14,366 bases of DNA. Origin: Devosia sp. Its GTDB lineage: Bacteria > Pseudomonadota > Alphaproteobacteria > Rhizobiales > Devosiaceae. Every line of letters begins with the position of its first letter. The first letter of the stretch is position 1. The notes under the pieces were generated by a model. That model was not told where the DNA came from and did no database searches. It was given only the letters and a program-made list of their open reading frames with translations. Made by a program: the position numbers and the translations under genes. Shown one piece after another: positions 6,481 through 12,881 of this stretch. The DNA lies in NCBI GenBank assembly GCA_028290685.1, contig JAQGJI010000076.1:1-14366 (forward strand), read 5' to 3'.

Positions 6481-7673
6481 TCCTTGCCATGCTGCGCGTC
6501 ATGCTGTTGAGCCTGATCCGGGATCGCGGAGCGCTGGCCATGGCCTTTGTGCTGCCGCCAACCATTTTCCTGATCTTTGCCGCGATCTTTTCCGGCGCCA
6601 GCGGGGATGCGACGCGCCTGCAGGTGGCATTGGGCATCGGGCAGGAAAACCAGCTGACCCAGCGGCTGCAGACCGTGCTGCGGGCGGAGCCCTCGCTGCG
6701 CTTTGGCAGTGAAACCCTGCGCGGCGATACCGCCGTGATCGCGGAGGTGGCCAGCGGGCGGGCCGATGTCGGTCTGGTGGTGCGCGGCGATCTTGCGGAT
6801 ACGGCCCGCTCCCCGGTCCTGATCGTGGTTGACCCCGGCAAAGTGCTCGCCGGGGCGATCCTTTCGGGCCAGGTGCAGCGGCTGATCGCGCTCGAGCTGC
6901 CCGATCTGAGCCTGGCACGCATCGCGCCGATGATGGAGGCGGTGGTGGGTGGTTTTACGCCCGAGCAACAGGCGCGCATGGCCGCCACCACCGGGCAACT
7001 GGCCGATGGGGGCACCCAACAGGCCGCCGGCTTGATCGAAACGGTTTCGGTTGGCCCGGCCGATGGCTCGGACGCCAGCGTCACCTATTATGCCGGTGCC
7101 GTGGCAATCATGTTTTTGCTGTTCTCGGCCATGCAAAGCGCGGCCGTCCTGATCGAGGAGCGCCATTCGGGAATCCTTGATCGCATTGCCGTCGGCCCGG
7201 CCGGCACCGACGTCGTGGTCACGGGGAAATGGCTGTTCCTGACGGTGCAGGGCATGGTGCAGGTGGCGCTGATCTTTGCCGTTGCGGGCCTGGTCTACGG
7301 CGTGCGCACGATGGATCATCTGGGGCTCTGGGCGGTGACCACCCTGGCTGCCGCTGCGGCTGCTGCGGCCCTGGGCCTGGCCGTGGCCGCGATCTGCACG
7401 AGCAAGCAGCAGGCACAAACAATCTCCACATTCGTGGTGCTAGTGTGTTCGGCAATCGGGGGATCGATGGTGCCGCGTTTCATGATGCCGCCCTGGCTGC
7501 AGGATCTGGGCTGGTACACGCCCAATGCCTGGGCCATCGAGGCTTACCATGGCGTGCTCTGGCGGGGCGAGGCGATAGCTGACCTGCTGCCCGAGATCGG
7601 CTGGCTGCTGGCGACAGCCCTGGCCGGGATCATCGTCGCGCTGGGTGTGTCGCGTTTTCGCCTGCGGATGTAG
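6477..7673 (+). CDS. ABC-2 type transporter permease
   Basis: The protein has 398 residues. The layout is of the ABC2_membrane_3/DrrB kind: one membrane segment near the N terminus (about 18-38), then a large extracytoplasmic region (about 40-200), then a cluster of about five hydrophobic segments from near 205 to the end. The C-terminal part includes IEERHSGILDRI, the conserved cytoplasmic coupling helix that contacts the ATPase, and WYTPNAWAIEAYHGVLW before the last segment. The ATG at 6477 overlaps the ATPase stop by 4 bases; the frame open further upstream is antisense or out-of-frame shadow. crtW begins 13 bases after the stop. With the ATPase it forms a probable homodimeric exporter. 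Its large external loop is like that of lipid and drug exporters. Confidence 0.9.
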   Translation: MILAMLRVMLLSLIRDRGALAMAFVLPPTIFLIFAAIFSGASGDATRLQVALGIGQENQLTQRLQTVLRAEPSLRFGSETLRGDTAVIAEVASGRADVGLVVRGDLADTARSPVLIVVDPGKVLAGAILSGQVQRLIALELPDLSLARIAPMMEAVVGGFTPEQQARMAATTGQLADGGTQQAAGLIETVSVGPADGSDASVTYYAGAVAIMFLLFSAMQSAAVLIEERHSGILDRIAVGPAGTDVVVTGKWLFLTVQGMVQVALIFAVAGLVYGVRTMDHLGLWAVTTLAAAAAAAALGLAVAAICTSKQQAQTISTFVVLVCSAIGGSMVPRFMMPPWLQDLGWYTPNAWAIEAYHGVLWRGEAIADLLPEIGWLLATALAGIIVALGVSRFRLRM

Positions 7674-7686
7674 CAAGGAATTGTCC

Positions 7687-8454
7687 ATGAGCACGGCCAG
7701 GGCCGCACCGGCCAGCAAGATCAGCAGCGCCGATATGGCCAAGGGCCTTGCCCTGGCAGCACTGATTGCCGGAAGCTGGCTTGGCGTGCATGTCACGGCG
7801 ATCTTTGTTGTGGATTGGACGGCGAACGGGCTGTGGCTGGCAGCCCCGCTGGTGATTGCCCTGCAATGCTGGCTCAGCGTGGGGCTGTTTATTGTCGCCC
7901 ATGACACCATGCATGGCTCGCTGGCGCCGCAATATCCCTGGCTCAACCAGGCTATCGGGCGGTTCTGCGTCTTTATCTATGCCGGGTTTTCCTATGACAA
8001 TCTTTATCGAAGCCACCATGCCCATCACCGTCATGCCGGCACGGCCGAGGACCCCGACTTCGATGCCGAGCATCCCTCGAGCTTCTGGCCGTGGTATGGC
8101 AAGTTCTTCCGGCACTATTTCGGCTGGCGCGAATTTGGCGTGCTGTGCGTCGTGGTGGCGATCTATACGCTGATCCTGCAGGAGCGTTTCCCGGCCATGC
8201 TGGTGTTCTGGGCGCTGCCGGCGATCCTGTCCTCGGTGCAGCTGTTTTATTTCGGCACCTATCGCCCCCATCATGTGGACGAGACTCCCTTCAGCGACCG
8301 GCATCGGGCGCGCAGCAATGACTTTGGCTATGCCATGTCGCTGCTGACCTGCTTTCATTTCGGCTATCACCACGAGCACCATGACGCGCCGTGGGTGCCG
8401 TGGTGGAAGCTGCCTGCCCATCGGGCACCCCGGCGCAATCGGAACATGGCCTGA
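7687..8454 (+). CDS. crtW: Beta-carotene 4-ketolase
   Basis: The protein has 255 residues and is a di-iron membrane oxygenase of the fatty acid desaturase superfamily with the CrtW histidine boxes: HDTMH (72-76), HHAHHRH (110-116) and HFGYHHEHH (224-232). CrtW proteins are usually about 240-260 residues with this exact box style, and FYFGTYRPHH is also typical. It adds keto groups at C4 and C4' of beta-carotene or zeaxanthin to give canthaxanthin or, together with CrtZ, astaxanthin. The start is ATG at 7687, with AAGGA 7 bases upstream, 13 bases after the permease stop; the extension to 7645 overlaps the permease. Several hydrophobic segments place it in the inner membrane. crtZ follows after 4 bases. 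Confidence 0.95.
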   Translation: MSTARAAPASKISSADMAKGLALAALIAGSWLGVHVTAIFVVDWTANGLWLAAPLVIALQCWLSVGLFIVAHDTMHGSLAPQYPWLNQAIGRFCVFIYAGFSYDNLYRSHHAHHRHAGTAEDPDFDAEHPSSFWPWYGKFFRHYFGWREFGVLCVVVAIYTLILQERFPAMLVFWALPAILSSVQLFYFGTYRPHHVDETPFSDRHRARSNDFGYAMSLLTCFHFGYHHEHHDAPWVPWWKLPAHRAPRRNRNMA

Positions 8455-8458
8455 ACTC

Positions 8459-8983
8459 ATGGACGCTGTTTTACATTTCCTGATTCCAGCCGCGCTGGTG
8501 CTGGGCACCGTCGCCTTCATGGAATGGTTCGCTGCCTGGTCCCATGAGCACATCATGCATGGCTGGGGCTGGGGCTGGCATCGATCCCACCACGAGCCGC
8601 ACGACGAAGCGCTCGAGCAGAACGATCTTTATGCCGTCGTGTTCGGCGTGTTCGCCACGGGGCTGTTCGTTGTCGGGGCGTTTGTGTGGCCGGTGTGGTG
8701 GATTGCGGTGGGCATGTCGGTCTATGGGGTTTTGTATTTCGTCATGCATGACGGGCTGGTGCACCAGCGCTGGCCGTTCAAGCATGTTCCGCGCCGGGGC
8801 TACCTCAAGCGCGTCTACCAGGCCCATCGGCTGCACCACGCGGTCGAGGGGCGCGAGGGCTGCGTGTCGTTCGGCTTCGTTTATGCCGAGCCCGTGGATC
8901 AGCTGGTCAAGAAGCTGCACGACAACAAGCAAGGCTTGGACGCGCAGGCCCTCAAGAATGACGACCAGGCGCAGTCGGGCTGA
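8459..8983 (+). CDS. crtZ: Beta-carotene 3-hydroxylase
   Basis: The protein has 174 residues, the usual CrtZ length. It is a di-iron membrane hydroxylase with HEHIMHGWGWGWHRSHH (29-45), HDGLVHQRWPF (97-107) and HRLHHAVEGREGCVSFGF (123-140), all diagnostic of CrtZ. It hydroxylates beta-ionone rings at C3 and C3', producing zeaxanthin or, on ketolated rings, astaxanthin. The ATG at 8459 lies 4 bases after the crtW stop and its ribosome site is poor, so it probably depends on coupling to crtW. Its TGA (8981-8983) directly touches the last base of the convergent crtB stop (8984-8986), leaving no intergenic space. It is the last gene of the plus-strand operon. Confidence 0.95.
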   Translation: MDAVLHFLIPAALVLGTVAFMEWFAAWSHEHIMHGWGWGWHRSHHEPHDEALEQNDLYAVVFGVFATGLFVVGAFVWPVWWIAVGMSVYGVLYFVMHDGLVHQRWPFKHVPRRGYLKRVYQAHRLHHAVEGREGCVSFGFVYAEPVDQLVKKLHDNKQGLDAQALKNDDQAQSG

Positions 8984-9907
8984 TCAGGGACGCTGCCACA
9001 GCCCGGTGCGTGGCAGGTCGGGGCCGCCCCGGCGCGTTGCCGCAACGTCTTTGATCGCCAGTGCCAGGAGCGCGAGCTTCTGGCTCCTGCCGGTGGCAAC
9101 CCGCTCGTCCCATGCGGCCGCTCCCCTGGTGCGCAGCTTTTCCCCGATGGCGCGATAAACCCGCCGGGCGGCGGCAATGGCCCAGGCCGAGCGCGGCGGC
9201 AGGGCGGCCATGCCCACAAAAGCCGAGGCGTAGTAGTTTTCGGCCAGATCGAGCAGCTCGAGCGCGGCGGCATGAAGAGCCGGGCGCTGCGCGGGGTCGG
9301 CGGGCTCGATGGTGGCGATCCCGTGCCGCGCCAAAATCTGGGCAGGCAGGTAAACCCGCCCCGCCCGTGCATCCTCGATCACGTCGCGCGCAATATTGGT
9401 GAGCTGGAAGGCAAGGCCCAGATCGGCGGCCCGGTCGAGCACTGCAGGCTCCCGCACGCCCATGATCATGGCCATCATGACCCCGACGACGCCCGCGACA
9501 TGATAGCAATAAACCAGCGTGTCCTCGATGGTCTCGTAGCGCGTGCCGGCCACATCCATGGCAAAGCCCGCCAGCAGCTCCTGGGGGTGGCGATGGGGAA
9601 TCTGGTGGCGCTGCACGACCCGGCGCAGGGCCTCGAAGATGGGATCGCCAGTGCGTTGGCCGGCCAGGGCCGCTGCCGTGTGGGCCTGCAGCTGCTCGAG
9701 CCGGGCCTGCTGGCCCTGCCGGTAGTGCGCTTGCTGCGCATGGCCCAGGGTTTGCCCGTCGATGACGTCGTCGCAGTGGCGGCACCAGGCATACAGCATG
9801 ACGGCGTCGTCGCGCGTCGCCGGGTCGAACAGCCGGGCGGCGGCGGCAAAGCTCCTGGAGCCCTGGGCGATGGCGGCTTTGCTGTGGGTGACAACCGCAT
9901 CGCTCAT
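8984..9907 (-). CDS. crtB: 15-cis-phytoene synthase
   Basis: The protein has 307 residues. It is a squalene/phytoene synthase family enzyme that joins two geranylgeranyl diphosphates head to head into phytoene. Visible are SRSF (17-20), the first aspartate motif CDDVID (45-50), YCYHVAGVVG (133-142) and LAFQLTNIARDVIEDARAGRVYLP (165-188), with the second aspartate motif DVIED at 175-179. Length and motifs are complete. The ATG at 9907 overlaps the crtI stop by 4 bases (ATGA) and lacks a strong ribosome site of its own, so coupling to crtI is likely. It is the last gene of the crtY-crtI-crtB operon and ends flush against convergent crtZ. Confidence 0.95.
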   Translation of the reverse strand: MSDAVVTHSKAAIAQGSRSFAAAARLFDPATRDDAVMLYAWCRHCDDVIDGQTLGHAQQAHYRQGQQARLEQLQAHTAAALAGQRTGDPIFEALRRVVQRHQIPHRHPQELLAGFAMDVAGTRYETIEDTLVYCYHVAGVVGVMMAMIMGVREPAVLDRAADLGLAFQLTNIARDVIEDARAGRVYLPAQILARHGIATIEPADPAQRPALHAAALELLDLAENYYASAFVGMAALPPRSAWAIAAARRVYRAIGEKLRTRGAAAWDERVATGRSQKLALLALAIKDVAATRRGGPDLPRTGLWQRP

Positions 9908-11397
9908 GGCTGCGCATCCGCGATCATGATGCCCGCTGTCGCCTTGGCCGAGCCCACGACACCCGGAATGCCGGCGCCCGGATGGGTGCCGGCGCCCACG
10001 ATATAAAGATTGGGGATCTGATCGTCCCGGTTATGCGGGCGGAACCAGGCGCTTTGGGTCAGCACGGGTTCAACGGAAAAGGCCGAGCCCAGATGGGCGT
10101 TGAGTTCGTCGCGGAAATCGAACGGGGTGAAGTGCCGGACAGTCACCAGATCGTCGAGCAGGCCTGGAATATAGCGGTCGTTGAGATATTTCAGGATACG
10201 GTCGCGGTATTTGGGGCCTTCCACGGCCCAGTCGATATTGGCGGTGCCCAGGTGAGGCACTGGAGAAAGAACGTAATAGGTGCTGCAGCCCTCGGGCGCC
10301 AGGGTATCGTCGGTGACCGAAGGGGCATGCAGGTAGAGCGAGAAATCATCGGCCAGACCATCGGTCTTGAAGATTTCCCCGATCAGTTCGCGATAGCGCG
10401 GCCCGAACAGGACCATGTGGTGCTTGAGTTCGGGGTGTTTGGTCTTGAGCCCGAAATAGACAACAAACAGCGACATGGAAAAACGCCGCTTCTGCAGCAC
10501 CTTGCTGTTGGCCGCGCCGCGCGCGGTGCCGCGCAGCATGTGCTTGTAGGTGTGGACCACGTCGGCATTGGAGGCGATCTGCTCGAAGGCATGGCGGCTG
10601 GCGTCCTTGAGGATGACAGCCGTGGCGCGATTTCCGTCCATGTCGATGCGGTCGATTTCGGCGTTGAGCCGGATCGTGCCGCCCAGATCCTCGAACAGCT
10701 TGACCATGCCCGCGATCAGCGCCCCGGTGCCACCCTTGGCGAACCACACGCCGCCATTGCGCTCCAGCGCGTGGATCAGCGCATAGATCGAGGAGGTGGC
10801 AAATGGGTTGCCGCCCACCAGCAGGGAATGAAAGCTGAAGGCCTGGCGCAGCTGGTCGTCCTTGATGAACTGGCTGACCTTGCTGTAGACGCTGCGGTGG
10901 CTTTCAAGCCGCATCAATTGCGGCGCCGCCTTGATCATGGACCAGAAGTTAAGGAACGGCACGGTGCCGAGCTTCTCGTAGCCTTGGCGGTAGACATCCT
11001 GCGAATAGGCCAGGAACCGGCGATAGCCGTCCACGTCCGGGGGCGATTTGGCCGCGATCTGGCGGTCGATCTCGGCCTGGTCATTGGCATAGTCGAACCG
11101 GTAGCCATCCTCCCAGCACAGCTGGTAAAACGGAGTGACCGGCAACAGCGTCACATAGTCGGACAGCCGGCGCCCCGACAGCGCCCAGAGTTGCTCCAGG
11201 CAATCGGGATCGGTGATGACGGTGGGACCCGCATCGAAGGTGAAGCCGCCGTCGGCATAGACATAGGCGCGCCCGCCGGGCTTGTCGCGCTTTTCAAACA
11301 GCGTTGTCCCGATGCCCGCGCTCTGCAGCCGGATGGCCAGGGCCAGGCCCCCGAACCCGGCCCCGATCACTGCGGCGGTCTTGCTCTTGGTGGTCAC
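9904..11397 (-). CDS. crtI: Phytoene desaturase (lycopene-forming type)
   Basis: The protein has 497 residues and is an FAD-dependent CrtI-family desaturase. It has the N-terminal dinucleotide motif GAGFGGLALA (12-21), EKRDKPGGRAY (35-45), TFDAGPTVI (53-61) and the family's C-terminal signature VGAGTHPGAGIPGVVGSAK. Enzymes of this type carry out four desaturations of phytoene to all-trans-lycopene at the membrane surface. A downstream lycopene cyclase fits a lycopene product rather than neurosporene. The GTG start at 11397 has GGAG 5 bases upstream and overlaps the crtY stop (GTGA); the crtB ATG overlaps its own stop. The long plus-strand frame opposite is a codon-bias shadow. Confidence 0.95.
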   Translation of the reverse strand: MTTKSKTAAVIGAGFGGLALAIRLQSAGIGTTLFEKRDKPGGRAYVYADGGFTFDAGPTVITDPDCLEQLWALSGRRLSDYVTLLPVTPFYQLCWEDGYRFDYANDQAEIDRQIAAKSPPDVDGYRRFLAYSQDVYRQGYEKLGTVPFLNFWSMIKAAPQLMRLESHRSVYSKVSQFIKDDQLRQAFSFHSLLVGGNPFATSSIYALIHALERNGGVWFAKGGTGALIAGMVKLFEDLGGTIRLNAEIDRIDMDGNRATAVILKDASRHAFEQIASNADVVHTYKHMLRGTARGAANSKVLQKRRFSMSLFVVYFGLKTKHPELKHHMVLFGPRYRELIGEIFKTDGLADDFSLYLHAPSVTDDTLAPEGCSTYYVLSPVPHLGTANIDWAVEGPKYRDRILKYLNDRYIPGLLDDLVTVRHFTPFDFRDELNAHLGSAFSVEPVLTQSAWFRPHNRDDQIPNLYIVGAGTHPGAGIPGVVGSAKATAGIMIADAQP

Positions 11398-12581
11398 GGC
11401 TTCTCCGGCTTCAGCAAGGGCGCTTCTCGCAGGCAGGCAAGGGCGCGATGAACAGGCACCGGCGGCTTGCCGGACAGGATGCGAAGGATGTCGCCAGCGC
11501 TTGTACGTCCGGCATAGAACCTTTCGATCAGCGGCCTGGGCAATTTATAAAAGCGCTGCAACACCAGGTGCCGTTGTTCCGGGCGCGCGGCGCGAAACAG
11601 CATGCGGTTGAGCAGCCGGTAAAAGCCCTGGCGGCGGTGGCGGGCAAAGGCGTGGTCCCGAATTTTTCGCGCCAGGGCCGCGCTGCCGATCGGCCAGTGG
11701 GCGGCGATCAGATTGGCGAGCCGGACTGCCTCGGGCAGGCTATAGCCGGTGGTGGGGTGAAACAGTGCCGCGCGCATGCCTGCCTGGGGAATATCGGCTG
11801 GCCGCTCGGCCCAGAACCGCTGCACATCATGGGCCAGGGCAATGGGCAATATGCCATGCTCCTGGCGCACCACGCTCTTGATCGACCAGCCTTGCGCCTG
11901 GGCATAGGCAGCGACATCGCCGGCCAGTTCCTGCAGGTTCAGCGCGCCGCCATCCGAATAGCGGGTGTCCTCGATCAGCAGGCGCGTGGGGGAGAAGGGC
12001 AGCACATAAACGAACCGGTAGCCGTCGCGCTGATCAACCGAGGCGTCCATGATAATGGGATTGGGCAGGCCGTGGGGCTGTTCGGTCTCGACCTCGAGCC
12101 CGACGAACTTCTGGAAACCCAGGCTCAGGGCCGGGCTGGGCTGGTAGCCGCGCGCATCGATGACGCACGATGCCTTGATCGTGGTGCCGTCCGCCAGCGT
12201 CACACGATCGGGGTTCATGGCCGTAACGGCATTGCCGAGGCGCAGCTCGACATTGGGCAAGGCGGCCATGGCCGCTGCAACCGAAGCAGACGTGAGCGAT
12301 GCATAGGGGGACGCCAGGTCGCGCGCATGATCGCGGAACCGCACCGACTGGCCGGCCCAGCGGTGGGCGACCAGGGGCGCCAGCCAGTCCAGGTCGGCAG
12401 CCTGGACATCGGCCTCGTGGAAGGACCAGGTGTGTTCTCCGAACGCTTGCCGGCTGGCCTCCAGCATCAGGATGGCTGGCGCATTGCCCCGGGAAAGACG
12501 CTGCGCGATCAGGGCGCTGGCCAGGCCGGCGCCGACCAGGACGAGGGGTGTCGCAGAGGCAGGGGCGGGGGCAAGTGTCAT
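11394..12581 (-). CDS. crtY: Lycopene beta-cyclase
   Basis: The protein has 395 residues, the usual CrtY length. It shows LVLVGAGLASALIAQRL (13-29) for dinucleotide binding, GEHTWSFH (48-55), DARGYQPS (142-149), FSPTRLLIEDTRYSD in the middle and GYSLPEAVRLA near the C terminus. CrtY closes both ends of lycopene into beta-ionone rings, giving beta-carotene, in a reaction needing reduced flavin. The ATG at 12581 was chosen because the frame can extend to 12767, but that extension has no CrtY-like sequence and would run through the small RNA region; the ribosome site at the ATG is weak. It is the first gene of the minus-strand crtY-crtI-crtB operon. No clear promoter is visible in the 100 bases upstream. 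Confidence 0.93.
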   Translation of the reverse strand: MTLAPAPASATPLVLVGAGLASALIAQRLSRGNAPAILMLEASRQAFGEHTWSFHEADVQAADLDWLAPLVAHRWAGQSVRFRDHARDLASPYASLTSASVAAAMAALPNVELRLGNAVTAMNPDRVTLADGTTIKASCVIDARGYQPSPALSLGFQKFVGLEVETEQPHGLPNPIIMDASVDQRDGYRFVYVLPFSPTRLLIEDTRYSDGGALNLQELAGDVAAYAQAQGWSIKSVVRQEHGILPIALAHDVQRFWAERPADIPQAGMRAALFHPTTGYSLPEAVRLANLIAAHWPIGSAALARKIRDHAFARHRRQGFYRLLNRMLFRAARPEQRHLVLQRFYKLPRPLIERFYAGRTSAGDILRILSGKPPVPVHRALACLREAPLLKPEKP

Positions 12582-12677
12582 CGCGCCCGAGTTTAGCGGC
12601 TGGCGCGGCAATGAAAACCCCCCGATTGGCGCTGCCCGCCGCAGATGATCCCAAGTTCGTGATCGCCCGAAAAATCG

Positions 12678-12702
12678 GGAACCCCAGAGGTTAACGGTCG
12701 TT
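12678..12702 (+). promoter_or_regulatory. Exact-consensus sigma-EcfG promoter
   Basis: GGAAC (12678-12682), 16 bases, then CGTT (12699-12702) is an exact match to the alphaproteobacterial general stress promoter GGAAC-N16/17-CGTT. No plus-strand open reading frame of note follows. A transcript start 7-9 bases downstream would fall at about 12709-12711, at the foot of the first hairpin of the putative small RNA. The palindrome TTAACGGTCGTTAA (12691-12704) overlaps the -10 and could also bind a regulator. Confidence 0.75.
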
Positions 12703-12709
12703 AAGGAAG

Positions 12710-12787
12710 TACAGGTTTGCCCCTGTGACCTCCAAAACTCCCATGGATGACCCCGGCTCATGCACACGGCCGGGGTCGCTTTTTTTT
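12710..12787 (+). ncRNA. Putative stress-induced small RNA (about 78 nt)
   Basis: The unit is framed by an exact EcfG promoter and a strong intrinsic terminator, with no coding potential between them. From 5' to 3' it shows a short hairpin ACAGG (12711-12715)/CCTGT (12722-12726) with loop TTTGCC. A single-stranded C-rich stretch follows with CCTCC (12729-12733) and CTCCC (12738-12742), both complementary to Shine-Dalgarno sequences. The 9-bp terminator stem and T8 end the unit. This plan is typical of trans-acting alphaproteobacterial small RNAs such as the EcfG-dependent GsrN or the suhB/mmgR group; membership in either is not established by eye. It is divergent from crtY (12581) and convergent with the AI-2E gene. 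Transcription and targets are inferred. Confidence 0.6.
12749..12787 (+). terminator. Strong intrinsic terminator of the putative small RNA
   Basis: GACCCCGGC (12749-12757) pairs perfectly with GCCGGGGTC (12769-12777) over 9 bp around an 11-base loop. It is followed by GC and eight T (12780-12787) on the plus strand. On the minus strand the stem would be followed by ATCCATGG with no T-run, so it cannot serve the AI-2E gene. The nearest upstream plus-strand gene ends at 8983, so the terminator must belong to a local transcript. Confidence 0.85.
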
Positions 12788-12881
12788 GGCGGCTGCCCAG
12801 CTTTCAAGGCTTCCGCGCCGCAGCCCGCCATGGGGCCCCTCTGGGGCTGGCAAGTGCCATGCACCTCAGCGATTGCCTGTT

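Noticed and set aside
5628..7418. 596-residue open frame on the minus strand opposite the ABC genes
   Set aside because: Low-complexity, His/Gln/Arg-rich translation with no family motifs. It is antisense to two proteins with complete ABC motifs, so it is a high-GC codon-bias shadow.
9982..11451. 489-residue plus-strand frame opposite crtI
   Set aside because: Entirely antisense to a full-length CrtI with intact signatures; no ribosome site or recognisable domain.
12666..12679. CCCGA-AAAA-TCGGG inverted repeat upstream of crtY
   Set aside because: Only 5-base arms; it overlaps the GGAAC element and has no independent support as operator or terminator.
12691..12704. CtrA binding site TTAA-N6-TTAA
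   Set aside because: CtrA needs a 7-base spacer; here it is 6. The bases are better explained by the -10 of the EcfG promoter, though a dual role is not excluded.
12835..12847. GCCCC-TCT-GGGGC hairpin as terminator of the AI-2E gene
   Set aside because: Only 5 bp and no T-run after it on the minus strand.
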